Assembly: GCF_001510665.1 (NCBI RefSeq)
Contig: NZ_LMTI01000002.1
Location: 313,246-377,245 of the forward strand
Source: Bacillus sp. FJAT-27445
Lineage (GTDB): Bacteria > Bacillota > Bacilli > Bacillales > Cytobacillaceae
DNA: 64,000 nt
Direction: 5' to 3'
Both the position numbers and the translations under genes were made by a program. A model generated the notes under the pieces. The model was not told the DNA's origin. It did no database searches and saw nothing but the letters and a program-made list of their open reading frames with translations. This document shows positions 55,509 to 62,762 of this stretch, in pieces; the stretch's first letter is position 1, and each line of letters starts with the position of its first letter.

Positions 55509-55777
55509 CGTAAACACCCCGTTTTAATATCATAAGGTTGGCAATGTTACCATCATAACCAATTTTGCCATCGGATTCAAAAAGATTTTTCCCAATTTGA
55601 AGCTTTTGCATTAAAAGCGCGAAAAGACAAACTTCGATCCATTTACGAGATCGTCTATCATTATGCCCGCTAACGCTACCCAACAGAAAGGTTTTTCTGG
55701 TAGTTTTTCTTCCCAATGTGTCGAATCTATGCAGAAGCAAATAAAAACTTTTCGACAAAACTGGTGCCATACATTCC
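55509..55777. other. Intergenic stretch upstream of yqeG, no gene seen
   Basis: These 269 bases have no open frame with a ribosome binding site on either strand. The part next to yqeG should hold the promoter of the yqeG operon, but I find no convincing -35/-10 pair. Confidence 0.5.
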
Positions 55778-55876
55778 TGTGGATAACTTTATCAACATTA
55801 TACCATGTGCTACTATCACTTTTTTCCCAATTATAAACAACTTAATCACAGGTTATCCACTGACCGCTGTGGACAA
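55778..55876. promoter_or_regulatory. Cluster of DnaA boxes upstream of sda
   Basis: TGTGGATAA (55778-55786) is a perfect DnaA box. TTATCCACT (55853-55861) and TGTGGACAA (55868-55876) each differ at one position. In B. subtilis sda is transcribed from a DnaA-controlled promoter, so this cluster fits the downstream gene. Confidence 0.8.
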
Positions 55877-55877
55877 T

Positions 55878-55893
55878 CAGAACGATTGTTCTG
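55878..55893. promoter_or_regulatory. LexA-like palindrome upstream of sda
   Basis: CAGAACGATTGTTCTG is a perfect 6-4-6 palindrome with the GAAC-N4-GTTC core of the Bacillus SOS box; the flanking C/G of the full consensus are not matched. It lies between the DnaA boxes and sda. Confidence 0.5.
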
Positions 55894-55998
55894 CCATGCT
55901 TTTTTTGTTAGATTTAGTATAACAACAACCTGAACCTACTATTATATAAAGCATATGTATTTTTTAGACATACATTTTTACAGGGGGTGAATTCTGGC

Positions 55999-56139
55999 AT
56001 GCGCAAACTGTCGGATGATTTGTTGATCGAGTCCTATTATAAGGCTAGAGAACTAAACCTGAGCCCTGATTTTATCTATCTAATCGAAAAGGAAATACAG
56101 CGCCGTTCATTAGCACATAGAGTCAGGGTGTCATCCTGA
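55999..56139 (+). CDS. sda: Sporulation histidine kinase inhibitor Sda
   Basis: Sda is a 46-residue antiparallel helical hairpin that binds sporulation kinases such as KinA and blocks their autophosphorylation when replication is disturbed. The sequence starts [20 protein letters not shown] and ends VRVSS, close to the B. subtilis protein. The ATG follows GGGGGTGA. DnaA boxes and a LexA-like site upstream fit its role as a replication and damage checkpoint. Confidence 0.96.
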   Translation: MRKLSDDLLIESYYKARELNLSPDFIYLIEKEIQRRSLAHRVRVSS

Positions 56140-56141
56140 AA

Positions 56142-56164
56142 TGGCCCGTTATGGGCTTTTTTTT
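56142..56164 (+). terminator. sda terminator
   Basis: A short GCCC / GGGC hairpin is followed by eight T residues directly after sda. Confidence 0.7.
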
Positions 56165-56168
56165 AATT

Positions 56169-56198
56169 AAAAAACGGCGCTGTCAATTGCGCCGTTTT
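56169..56198. terminator. psd terminator (bidirectional)
   Basis: A perfect 10-bp stem AAAACGGCGC / GCGCCGTTTT with an eight-base loop lies between convergent sda and psd and has T residues on both strands. Confidence 0.9.
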
Positions 56199-56203
56199 TG
56201 CAT

Positions 56204-56989
56204 TTATTCGGTCCGTAGCGTTCCCACTTTCTTCCCCATCCTGACGTCAAAAGGGGTTGAAATGGATGGATCCGCCGTGAAACAGCCTTTTTCAAAGAGT
56301 AGGACAATGGTGGAACCAAAACTGAAATAACCTATTTCTTCTCCCTTTTTCAAATCAGATCCCGTATGGGTCGTCTCGATTGAGTTTACAAACATGGCCC
56401 CCACTTTAACCACGGCGACAATGCCTTTCCCCGTCTCGATTTCGGATACCATCCGGAAATTCTTCGATAATGTATCAACCCCATACTTAAGTCCCCATTT
56501 ATTGACTGGATACGATTTTGTACCCAGTGTCCATTGCTTTTGCACTTTTCCATCGACCGGGCTGTGGATACGGTGATAATGGCTCGGGCTTAAATAAAAA
56601 ATCATATAAACCCCATCCATGTATTTTTCGGCTGTTTCCCGGTCTCCAAGCATGTCAATGACGGAATAAATCTTTCCTTTCACTTCCATTTCGCTAGTGG
56701 GCTTTACTATGCCTATATCCTCAATGACTGCATCAACCGGGCTTACAACAGAATATTCACCAAGGTCGACCTCGCGGGAGCCAGGCTTTAGTTTCCGTAT
56801 AAACAAGTCGTGCAAGGTTGGGAATTCTGCCAGCGATGTTTCCATTTCATCGGTATTAAGGCGGTAAGCTTTCGCAAAGCGGGAAACAACTCCCCTGCTC
56901 CGCGGTGATCTTGCAAATTTCCTCAGAAGCGACGATGTCCACTTTCCATTTGTTAACTCAATGAAAAGCCGGTAGAAGGGCTGAAACAA
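56204..56989 (-). CDS. psd: Phosphatidylserine decarboxylase
   Basis: Psd makes phosphatidylethanolamine from phosphatidylserine and is a pyruvoyl enzyme formed by self-cleavage. The 261 residues contain SPVDAVIEDIGIV, YLSPSHYHRIHSP and the cleavage site YFSFGSTIVLLFE, where the serine of GST becomes the pyruvoyl group. I start at TTG 56989, seven bases after GGAGGT; another TTG five codons upstream overlaps that site. pssA lies divergently next to it, so both steps of PE synthesis are adjacent. Confidence 0.94.
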   Translation of the reverse strand: MFQPFYRLFIELTNGKWTSSLLRKFARSPRSRGVVSRFAKAYRLNTDEMETSLAEFPTLHDLFIRKLKPGSREVDLGEYSVVSPVDAVIEDIGIVKPTSEMEVKGKIYSVIDMLGDRETAEKYMDGVYMIFYLSPSHYHRIHSPVDGKVQKQWTLGTKSYPVNKWGLKYGVDTLSKNFRMVSEIETGKGIVAVVKVGAMFVNSIETTHTGSDLKKGEEIGYFSFGSTIVLLFEKGCFTADPSISTPFDVRMGKKVGTLRTE

Positions 56990-57182
56990 TGTACTTACCT
57001 CCAAATAGTGTAAATATACTCTTTACGAACCGTCATAAAAGCCTTAAAATGAAAGTAATATAGGGTAATGAACGAATCGGCCGATTGGATAAACACATAA
57101 ATTAGGAACCTTGGCCACTGCCTTTGTTTCTTTTATACCAGGTAAACCGCTGACCCCCGGATAGCTCAAAAGGAGTGAGGAA

Positions 57183-57722
57183 ATGTTTTTATTAGAAGTA
57201 GTAGACCAGACAGTCAAAAAACTTAAGACACAAACAGCCAATGTTCTGACATTACTGAATTTGTCGCTGGGCGGTTTTGCAATCATATTTACTTTACACG
57301 GGAATTTACGGCTTAGTTTACTGCTCATCTTTATCGCGGCACTTGCAGACAGGTTCGACGGTATGGTTGCCCGGAAGTTCAATATAGAATCCGAACTGGG
57401 AAAACAATTGGATTCCATGAGTGATATTATATCATTCGGAGTTGCCCCTGCACTATTAATTTACCAAGGCATTTTATTTGAATTTGGCGGCCCTGGATCA
57501 TTTTTTGTTGTTTTCTATATCGCATGCGGCGCATTCCGCCTAGCCCGTTTCAATATTACAGAAAGCAATGGCTATTTCACAGGCTTGCCAATTACGGCGG
57601 CTGGATGCCTGGTAACTCTCAGCTTCCTGGCTATCCCATATATTCCGCCGCAAACATTCCTTTTCATTGTCATGATTCTATCATTTCTGATGGTCAGTCC
57701 GTTTAAACTGCGGAAAGTATAA
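57183..57722 (+). CDS. pssA: CDP-diacylglycerol-serine O-phosphatidyltransferase
   Basis: PssA makes phosphatidylserine from CDP-diacylglycerol and serine. The 179 residues have several transmembrane helices and the CDP-alcohol phosphotransferase motif with DGMVARKF and ELGKQLDSMSD (D-G-x2-A-R-x8-G-x3-D-x3-D). The ATG is seven bases after AAGGAG. It is transcribed divergently from psd across a 190-base gap. Confidence 0.94.
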   Translation: MFLLEVVDQTVKKLKTQTANVLTLLNLSLGGFAIIFTLHGNLRLSLLLIFIAALADRFDGMVARKFNIESELGKQLDSMSDIISFGVAPALLIYQGILFEFGGPGSFFVVFYIACGAFRLARFNITESNGYFTGLPITAAGCLVTLSFLAIPYIPPQTFLFIVMILSFLMVSPFKLRKV

Positions 57723-57726
57723 TCAA

Positions 57727-57760
57727 TACCCCGGCAGCCTTTGCTGCCGGGGTATTTTTT
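57727..57760. terminator. Bidirectional terminator between pssA and pepF
   Basis: A perfect 11-bp stem TACCCCGGCAG / CTGCCGGGGTA followed by a T run separates the convergent genes. Confidence 0.92.
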
Positions 57761-57769
57761 TATAAGCAT

Positions 57770-59569
57770 TTAAAGATTTTTGGTTAATTCAAGGAATTCG
57801 TGGACATCCTCCATGCAAAGCTCAATTGCACTAGCCCAGAAATCTTCTTTTGTCAGGTCTGCACCAAGATGCTTTTCAGCCAGCTCCTCGACAGTCATCG
57901 ATGCCGTATCCTTCAAGAGGGCGATATACTTCTCTTCATAGCCGCTCCCTTCTTCAAGCGCTCTTGCATAGATGCCGAGCGAGAACAGATAGCCGAATGT
58001 ATAAGGGAAGTTGTAAAACGGCACCCCTGTAATAAAGAAATGGAGCTTCGATGCCCAGAAAGACGGATGGTACTCGTCCAGGGAATCCAAGTAAGCTTCA
58101 CGCTGTGCTTCCTCCATTAACTCATTCAGGCGGGCAGCGCTGACAAAGCCTTTTTTCCGCTCCTCATAAAACCTGTTCTCAAACAAGAATCTGGCATGGA
58201 TATTCATAAGGAAAGCAACTGACCTTTGGACTTTATCGTCAAGTAATGCCAGTTTCTCTTCTTCTGTATTCGCATTTTTGACAGCTGCGTCTGCTACGAT
58301 CATTTCCGCGAACGTCGAAGCAGTTTCAGCCACGTTCATTGCATAGCTCCTGTTAAGCAAGTGAAGGTCTCTCATCGCGTATGTGTGGAAACCATGTCCA
58401 AGCTCATGGGCGAGAGTTGATATATTGGATGGCGTACCAGAGTACGTCATGAAAATCCTCGACTGCTTCGATTCAGGGAAATAGGTATGGAATCCGCCTG
58501 GCGCCTTGCCTGGTCTATCTTCCCCTTCAATCCAGTTATTTTCAAAAGCGTGTTTGCTGAAAGAAGTCATTTCCCCGCCAAATTTGGCAAATTGCTCAAG
58601 GATGAATTCCGCTCCTTCATGGTAAGGCACTTTTGAATCCGCGCTGCCGAACGGGGCATCCTGATCATACCAGCTTAGTTTTTTGGCCCCCATCAATTCT
58701 GCTCGACGCTTTAAATATTCTTTCAGTGGCTGTTTATTGGCTGTTATTGCCCCCCACATTGCGTCCAGCGTCTCTTTTTTCATCCTGTTGTAATCAAGCG
58801 GTTCCTTGAGGAAATCGTCCCATCCTCTTAATTTATATACATTGAGGCGGAATCCTGCCAGGTGGTTGAGGATTTTCGCCAAATAATCCGCATTTCCTTC
58901 CCAAGCTTTTTCCCACTCTTCAAATATAGCCTTTCGGACTTCACGGTCAGGGTTGGAGAACAGGTTTGCAGCCTGGCCGACGGATAGCTGCTTCACTTCC
59001 CCATCCTTTTCAAAAGCGACCTTTGTTTTTCCGACAACCATGTCGTACATTTGGCCCCAGGCATGGTAGCCGTCAATTCCAAGGGCATTGATCGCTGCTT
59101 CCTCCGCGCCGGATAGCTTTTCCGCCGCACGTTCACGTCGTTCTGTCAAAACGAACGCCAATTCATTCAGCTTGCTGTCCTCCATCAAAGCCTTCCATTC
59201 TTCTTCCCCTATTTTTGCAAGCTTCCCATCCAATACAGTTAGGGCTGTTTGGAAGGCCGCATTTAGTCCAGTTGCCTTGGCGAGGAGTTCATGCGCCTTT
59301 TTGTCCTCTGTATTTTGGGCCTTGAGGCAACTAAGGAATGCTCCGGCCTGGCGTGTTTTTTTTGCCGTCCTTTCAAATGAACCGATTAGGCTGTCCAATG
59401 TTTCTGCATCCTTGCCATCGCCAGACGGCTCCCACTGTTCTACTTCATTTAAAAACGCTTCAATCGATTCTTTTGTGTTCTCAAGGTGATTCTGGAATTC
59501 AGGTGAAGCACTACCGCCCGGAAAGAAAACATCCAAATCCCAAACATCGGAAAAAGTTGCGTTGACCAT
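57770..59569 (-). CDS. pepF: M3 family oligoendopeptidase F
   Basis: This is a zinc oligopeptidase of the M3 family. The 599 residues contain TLAHELGHGFHTYAM (HExxH with the catalytic Glu, about residue 385) and the third zinc ligand in NVAETASTFAEMIV. Length and motif arrangement match the PepF/M3B type, cytosolic, with no signal peptide. It is a single-gene unit with AGAGGGGG ahead of the ATG. Confidence 0.92.
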   Translation of the reverse strand: MVNATFSDVWDLDVFFPGGSASPEFQNHLENTKESIEAFLNEVEQWEPSGDGKDAETLDSLIGSFERTAKKTRQAGAFLSCLKAQNTEDKKAHELLAKATGLNAAFQTALTVLDGKLAKIGEEEWKALMEDSKLNELAFVLTERRERAAEKLSGAEEAAINALGIDGYHAWGQMYDMVVGKTKVAFEKDGEVKQLSVGQAANLFSNPDREVRKAIFEEWEKAWEGNADYLAKILNHLAGFRLNVYKLRGWDDFLKEPLDYNRMKKETLDAMWGAITANKQPLKEYLKRRAELMGAKKLSWYDQDAPFGSADSKVPYHEGAEFILEQFAKFGGEMTSFSKHAFENNWIEGEDRPGKAPGGFHTYFPESKQSRIFMTYSGTPSNISTLAHELGHGFHTYAMRDLHLLNRSYAMNVAETASTFAEMIVADAAVKNANTEEEKLALLDDKVQRSVAFLMNIHARFLFENRFYEERKKGFVSAARLNELMEEAQREAYLDSLDEYHPSFWASKLHFFITGVPFYNFPYTFGYLFSLGIYARALEEGSGYEEKYIALLKDTASMTVEELAEKHLGADLTKEDFWASAIELCMEDVHEFLELTKNL

Positions 59570-59682
59570 TTTTTAAATCCCCCTCTAATTTTTTTGCCGA
59601 AAGTTAGCCCGGCGGATATATGTACCATTTTATTATAGTGTTATTTTCAGAACATTTCCAATTCACAACCCTGCATCTTTCC

Positions 59683-59710
59683 AAAAAAATAGGGCCGCCT
59701 AAAGCAGCCC
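59683..59710 (-). terminator. Terminator of the YjcZ-like gene
   Basis: The stem GGGCTGC / GCGGCCC (minus strand, one wobble pair) with seven following T residues lies ten bases after the stop of the small Gly/Tyr-rich gene. Confidence 0.75.
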
Positions 59711-59719
59711 GGCATTACC

Positions 59720-59875
59720 TTAACATGGACGGCCGCAGAAATACCACCAGCCTCCAAATAACAGTACAATGATCAATAGTATAATGAATAGCGCATATAC
59801 GAACCCGTAGCCCCCGCCAACCAGCCCATAACCGTAGCTATATGGGTATGGAGTATATGGATAGCCGTAATACAT
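59720..59875 (-). CDS. Gly/Tyr-rich small membrane protein (YjcZ-like, probable sporulation protein)
   Basis: This 51-residue protein has a Tyr/Pro/Gly-rich N-terminus (MYYGYPYTPYPYSYGYG) and one hydrophobic helix (ALFIILLIIVLLLF). It ends with WWYFCGRPC, carrying two cysteines. It resembles the YjcZ family of tiny spore-associated proteins in composition and layout but is not an identical match. The ATG has GAAGGGGTGA upstream. Its place next to sigK suggests late mother-cell expression. Confidence 0.75.
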   Translation of the reverse strand: MYYGYPYTPYPYSYGYGLVGGGYGFVYALFIILLIIVLLFGGWWYFCGRPC

Positions 59876-59980
59876 CAAACTCACCCCTTCCCTTTACTAT
59901 AGGGTATGTACCGGGCGGAATCCTGTATGGGCGTATAAGCCTACCCGTTGAAAAAACAGTTTGTAATGCTTTTATCAATA

Positions 59981-60006
59981 AAAATAGGCAGCTTTATCAG
60001 CTGCCT
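59981..60006 (-). terminator. sigK terminator
   Basis: The stem AGGCAGC-TGATAAA-GCTGCCT overlaps the sigK stop codon and is followed by ATTTTTATTG on the minus strand. Confidence 0.82.
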
Positions 60007-60722
60007 TTCCCTTTTTTCCGTCTGTCCTTTTCTGCCCGGTAAAATTCATGGAACATTTTCATCAAGGCCCGCTTTTCTATCCTCGATACGTAACTGCGGG
60101 ATATGCCCAATTCCTTGGCAATTTCCCTTTGAGTTTTTTCTTTTTGCAAATCCAGGCCGAATCTGCCGACAATTACTTCCTTCTCTCGGGGATCGAGGAC
60201 CCCGATATATTGCTTGATTTTCTCAAGCTCCATGTTCAGCTGGATTGTGTCAATGACGTCCTCAGATTCAGATTTCAGTACATCGATCAGTGAAATTTCA
60301 TTTCCTTCCTTATCCTGGCCAATAGGGTCATGAAGGGAGACATCTTTTTTTGTCTTCTTCAATGCCCGCAAGTGCATGAGTATTTCATTTTCAATACAAC
60401 GTGCGGCATATGTGGCCAGTTTCGTGCCTTTGCCTTCCGAATAACTTTCAATCGCTTTAATAAGCCCGATCGTCCCGATTGAGATAAGATCTTCCGCATC
60501 TTCTCCAGTATTTTCAAACTTTTTAACAATATGGGCAACGAGCCGGAGATTGTGTTCAATGAGGAGATTGCGGGCATTCTCATCCCCCGCCGCCATCAGC
60601 TTCAGGTACTTTTTTTCATCGGCCGAAGACAGCGGCTGCGGGAAGGCATTGTTTTTTACATAAGATACGAGAAAAAGGACTTCCTTTACCAAATAACCAA
60701 GGGCAGCCAGAATACCGGACAT
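59997..60722 (-). CDS. sigK: RNA polymerase sporulation sigma factor SigK, uninterrupted
   Basis: SigK directs late mother-cell transcription. The 241-residue sequence is nearly the textbook SigK: a pro-sequence with a hydrophobic segment ([20 protein letters not shown]), region 2 ([40 protein letters not shown]) and region 4 ([20 protein letters not shown]). In B. subtilis the gene is split by the skin element and must be rejoined; here it is one open frame. The ATG follows GGGGAG. Confidence 0.97.
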   Translation of the reverse strand: MSGILAALGYLVKEVLFLVSYVKNNAFPQPLSSADEKKYLKLMAAGDENARNLLIEHNLRLVAHIVKKFENTGEDAEDLISIGTIGLIKAIESYSEGKGTKLATYAARCIENEILMHLRALKKTKKDVSLHDPIGQDKEGNEISLIDVLKSESEDVIDTIQLNMELEKIKQYIGVLDPREKEVIVGRFGLDLQKEKTQREIAKELGISRSYVSRIEKRALMKMFHEFYRAEKDRRKKGKGS

Positions 60723-60759
60723 ATTTTCTCCCCGCTTTCTGCTCAGCTTGTGTTTTACC

Positions 60760-60769
60760 TAACTCTATG
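60760..60769 (-). promoter_or_regulatory. Possible SigE/SigK -10 element of sigK
   Basis: The minus strand reads CATAGAGTTA about 38 bases before the sigK ATG. This resembles the SigE (CATACAnT) and SigK (CATAnnnTA) -10 boxes but matches neither perfectly; a -35 AC pair lies about 16 bases upstream. Confidence 0.35.
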
Positions 60770-60938
60770 TAAAAAAAACGGGAAAAGTGTCTGTCCGCCC
60801 AAAATTTCACGAAATGCTCTCATGGTAAATATATCCTCAAAAAATTTATCTCATCCTGAATTTCTTCCTTTACGGCTTTTGGAGAAATAGACATTGTCCA
60901 CAGCTGATTGTAAAATAGTGATGAAAGAGGGGATATAG

Positions 60939-61100
60939 TTGGCTGAAAAAATCGTTCTATTGCTTGTACTGCTAATCGTTGTGCTTGCCACAGCTGCTCA
61001 GATAATCTTCGGAGGATTTACTGCCACAAAGGGACTTGCGGCTGCTGGGGCAATCCTTCTGGTCGTATATCTCTGGATCAGGCCGCGCCGTCGCAGGTAA
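60939..61100 (+). CDS. Small two-helix membrane protein, unknown
   Basis: This 53-residue frame starts with TTG ten bases after GAAAGAGGGG. It encodes two hydrophobic helices (IVLLLVLLIVVLATAAQIIF and GLAAAGAILLVVYLWI) and a basic tail (RPRRRR). A terminator follows at once. It is divergent from sigK. I do not recognise the family. Confidence 0.65.
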   Translation: MAEKIVLLLVLLIVVLATAAQIIFGGFTATKGLAAAGAILLVVYLWIRPRRRR

Positions 61101-61104
61101 AAAG

Positions 61105-61147
61105 AAAAAAGCATTAATCCATGTAAAATGGGTTAATGCTTTTTCTT
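61105..61147. terminator. Bidirectional terminator of two small genes
   Basis: The stem AAGCATTAA / TTAATGCTT with extended pairing and T runs on both sides lies between the convergent 53-residue frame and the 26-residue frame. Confidence 0.88.
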
Positions 61148-61149
61148 TA

Positions 61150-61230
61150 TTAATCTTCGACGCTTACCTCTGCAGCAATTATGCAGCCAATTGTTCCAGT
61201 AATAATCAATGCAATGACCATCATGAACAT
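61150..61230 (-). CDS. Candidate 26-residue single-helix membrane micropeptide
   Basis: A short frame starts MFMMVIALIITGTIGCIIAA and ends in an acidic tail. It follows AAGGGGTG at eight bases. A perfect TATAAT (minus strand, 61274-61279) lies about 45 bases upstream and a strong terminator follows, so the unit is self-contained. The frame is too short for certainty and matches no family I know. Confidence 0.45.
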   Translation of the reverse strand: MFMMVIALIITGTIGCIIAAEVSVED

Positions 61231-61273
61231 AACCAGCACCCCTTGCTCTGTCCGATTTATATATATCAAAGTA

Positions 61274-61279
61274 ATTATA
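61274..61279 (-). promoter_or_regulatory. -10 box of the 26-residue micropeptide gene
   Basis: TATAAT lies on the minus strand within an AT-rich stretch. The expected -35 (TGTACG, 17-base spacer) is weak, so activity is uncertain. Confidence 0.35.
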
Positions 61280-61316
61280 GTATATATAATGGATACCGTA
61301 CAGCCTTGAGGCAACT

Positions 61317-61385
61317 TTAACGGCTGTTCCGGCACTGCTTCCTCAATCGAAATAAAAATGCCAAAAAAAAGCAATGTATCGGCAT
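61317..61385 (-). CDS. Candidate 22-residue micropeptide
   Basis: ATG follows an excellent GAAAGGAGGAAAAGAAG leader. The frame encodes a hydrophobic segment (HCFFLAFLF) and a basic tail (RLRKQCRNSR). It lies downstream of the two YrzI genes in the same direction and could be a third, degenerate member of that group. Evidence is the ribosome site alone. Confidence 0.3.
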   Translation of the reverse strand: MPIHCFFLAFLFRLRKQCRNSR

Positions 61386-61494
61386 CTTCTTTTCCTCCTT
61401 TCGGAAAACAAAATTACGCTGTATCTTTCCAAATCCAATACCAGCCTCTTCTATTCTGCATCAAAAATATCATGTCCTACTACCGCCTTTCCTG

Positions 61495-61635
61495 TTATAG
61501 TGGCCTGTAAAGATTGAGGGCACGCGCTTTGTTTTCCTCATCTATCCTTCTGGAATGCTCCATGCCTATCAATTCTTCCGGGCTGTACTCTCTTTTTTTA
61601 ATCGTGATTGTAAAGAAAAATAGTTGTAATGTCAT
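61495..61635 (-). CDS. YrzI family small protein (copy 2)
   Basis: This 46-residue protein matches the YrzI family pattern: hydrophobic start MTLQLFFFTITIKKR, then a charged helix with EEN. It begins 18 bases after the first copy ends, with AAAGGTGG upstream. The function of YrzI proteins is unknown. The C-terminus has diverged from copy 1. Confidence 0.82.
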   Translation of the reverse strand: MTLQLFFFTITIKKREYSPEELIGMEHSRRIDEENKARALNLYRPL

Positions 61636-61653
61636 TATTTTCACCACCTTTAA

Positions 61654-61794
61654 TTAAAACGTGCGGTACATTGAAAATCGGCGATCCTTGTTCGCCTCGG
61701 TAATTTTTCGGATGCTTTCCCGTCTCATAATTTCCTCAGGGTCCATTTTGCGTTTTTTAATCGTAACCGTCACAAAGAAAATGTTTAATGTCAT
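61654..61794 (-). CDS. YrzI family small protein (copy 1)
   Basis: This 46-residue protein, MTLNIFFVTVTIKKRKMDPE to a C-terminal NKDRRFSMYRTF, is a clear YrzI homologue. The ribosome site GAGGAGGTG is strong. The open frame continues upstream, but this start is fixed by the family and the ribosome site. A terminator lies just upstream (61834-61867), so transcription must read through it or start within about 40 bases. Confidence 0.88.
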   Translation of the reverse strand: MTLNIFFVTVTIKKRKMDPEEIMRRESIRKITEANKDRRFSMYRTF

Positions 61795-61833
61795 TTCACT
61801 CACCTCCTCAAATCCATATCCTTTTTTCCACAC

Positions 61834-61867
61834 AAAAAAGCCGCAGAAAGCATAGCTTTCCTGCGGC
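61834..61867 (-). terminator. Terminator upstream of the YrzI pair
   Basis: The stem GCCGCAG-GAAAGC / GCTTTC-TGCGGC with one bulge, followed by TTTTTTG on the minus strand, is a strong intrinsic terminator placed before, not after, the YrzI genes. Confidence 0.85.
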
Positions 61868-61933
61868 ACACCAACGCTCTGTAATCGGCCATAAAAAATG
61901 GGCGCAATAAGAATAAGCAAAGGTTTTTGGACA

Positions 61934-61967
61934 TAAAAATGCCGCAGGCACAGTTCTCCCGCGGCAT
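61934..61967 (-). terminator. Terminator of the 25-residue micropeptide transcript
   Basis: The stem ATGCCGC / GCGGCAT followed by TTTTATG on the minus strand ends about 30 bases after the micropeptide stop. A second terminator follows 70 bases on. Confidence 0.78.
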
Positions 61968-61995
61968 GGACATGGCTATTAACCAAACTTACTTG

Positions 61996-62073
61996 TTAGG
62001 CAATCCAATCCCTGAAGGCAGAACATGCATGATAGTTATATAAAGTTTTGATGCCAGTGTAAAACTTAATCAT
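61996..62073 (-). CDS. Candidate 25-residue micropeptide with consensus promoter
   Basis: The frame starts MIKFYTGIKTLYNYHACSAF and ends in DWIA. The ATG is preceded by GAAAGGAGG at seven bases. A near-perfect SigA promoter (62115-62143) and a terminator (61934-61967) frame a transcript of about 175 bases. The peptide is rich in Tyr, His and Cys; it could be a free micropeptide or a leader peptide for the YrzI genes downstream. No family is recognised. Confidence 0.5.
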   Translation of the reverse strand: MIKFYTGIKTLYNYHACSAFRDWIA

Positions 62074-62114
62074 GGTAATGCCTCCTTTCAGGTAATTTTT
62101 CACTAACTATGGCA

Positions 62115-62143
62115 ATTATATACACTATCTCTGTGTTTGTAAA
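62115..62143 (-). promoter_or_regulatory. Near-consensus SigA promoter of the micropeptide transcript
   Basis: On the minus strand TTTACA (62138-62143), a 17-base spacer and TATAAT (62115-62120): five of six and six of six matches with ideal spacing. Transcription would start near 62108. Confidence 0.75.
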
Positions 62144-62323
62144 CATTTTTATGAAAAATATTCATGCATTTCCTCATACTGGAAAAAACTATAGATTAGT
62201 TCTTCACCATGAATGCTTGTGTCCGAATAATTTAATGAAGATTGTAGTGGAAGGCACGAAGAATTCTGGTAAACCCCCCCTCGTAAAACTCACTTGTGAC
62301 CACTAATTTAATTTAACAGACAG

Positions 62324-62355
62324 AAAAAAACGCTTGAGCATTCCAAGCGTTTTTA
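62324..62355. terminator. Orphan bidirectional terminator
   Basis: A 10-bp stem AAAAACGCTTG / CAAGCGTTTTT with T runs on both strands lies where I see no gene on either side (62144-62320 and 62356-62762). It may end an undetected small transcript. Confidence 0.75.
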
Positions 62356-62464
62356 TTTGCATATTTTACTTTATTATCGCTTTTTAGCTGAAATAGTGAC
62401 CGTACCAACCAGTTTTGGGTGTAATGCACTAGCTTTTCCATACATTAATTAAGTCGCAGTCCGT

Positions 62465-62574
62465 ATATCGGCGGCGTGTTAGCGTATATCGAAAGTTTCC
62501 GGTCGGATATCGAAAATTTCGAAGCTGATATCGAAAAATTTTTCAAGATAACGAAAATTCCAAGGCAGATATCG
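62465..62574. repeat. Array of six ATATCG motifs at 20-21 bp spacing
   Basis: ATATCG occurs at 62465, 62486, 62507, 62528 and 62569, with ATAACG at 62548, most of them continuing as ATATCGAAAA. The spacings are 21, 21, 21, 20 and 21 bases, two helical turns. The bases between the cores are only loosely conserved. Beyond the array TGTGCTACCG appears twice (62688 and 62717). No gene is seen in 62356-62762. Confidence 0.75.
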
Positions 62575-62762
62575 AAAACTGTCAAATTTCGGACACAATT
62601 TCGCATAACCCCGATGGATTCCATTTCACAGAACAAAAGGGCAAGCGCATACGCCGCAGGCAAAGAAATTTCAGGAAACCTTTCCTTGTGCTACCGCTCT
62701 TTCTACTTCTGAGGATTGTGCTACCGAAATTAATTCTCTCAAGTTATCCAAAATGTTCGCAA

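Noticed and set aside
61654-61986. 110-codon reading of the first YrzI gene
   Set aside because: The extra N-terminal part translates through two terminators, while the internal ATG has GAGGAGGTG and matches the 46-residue family length.
62109-62306. 65-codon plus-strand frame before the orphan terminator
   Set aside because: It has no ribosome binding site, and its first codons overlap a convincing minus-strand promoter.
62465-62574. CRISPR array
   Set aside because: The repeat units are only six conserved bases at 21-base steps, without 24-36 base repeats, unique spacers of CRISPR length or cas genes.
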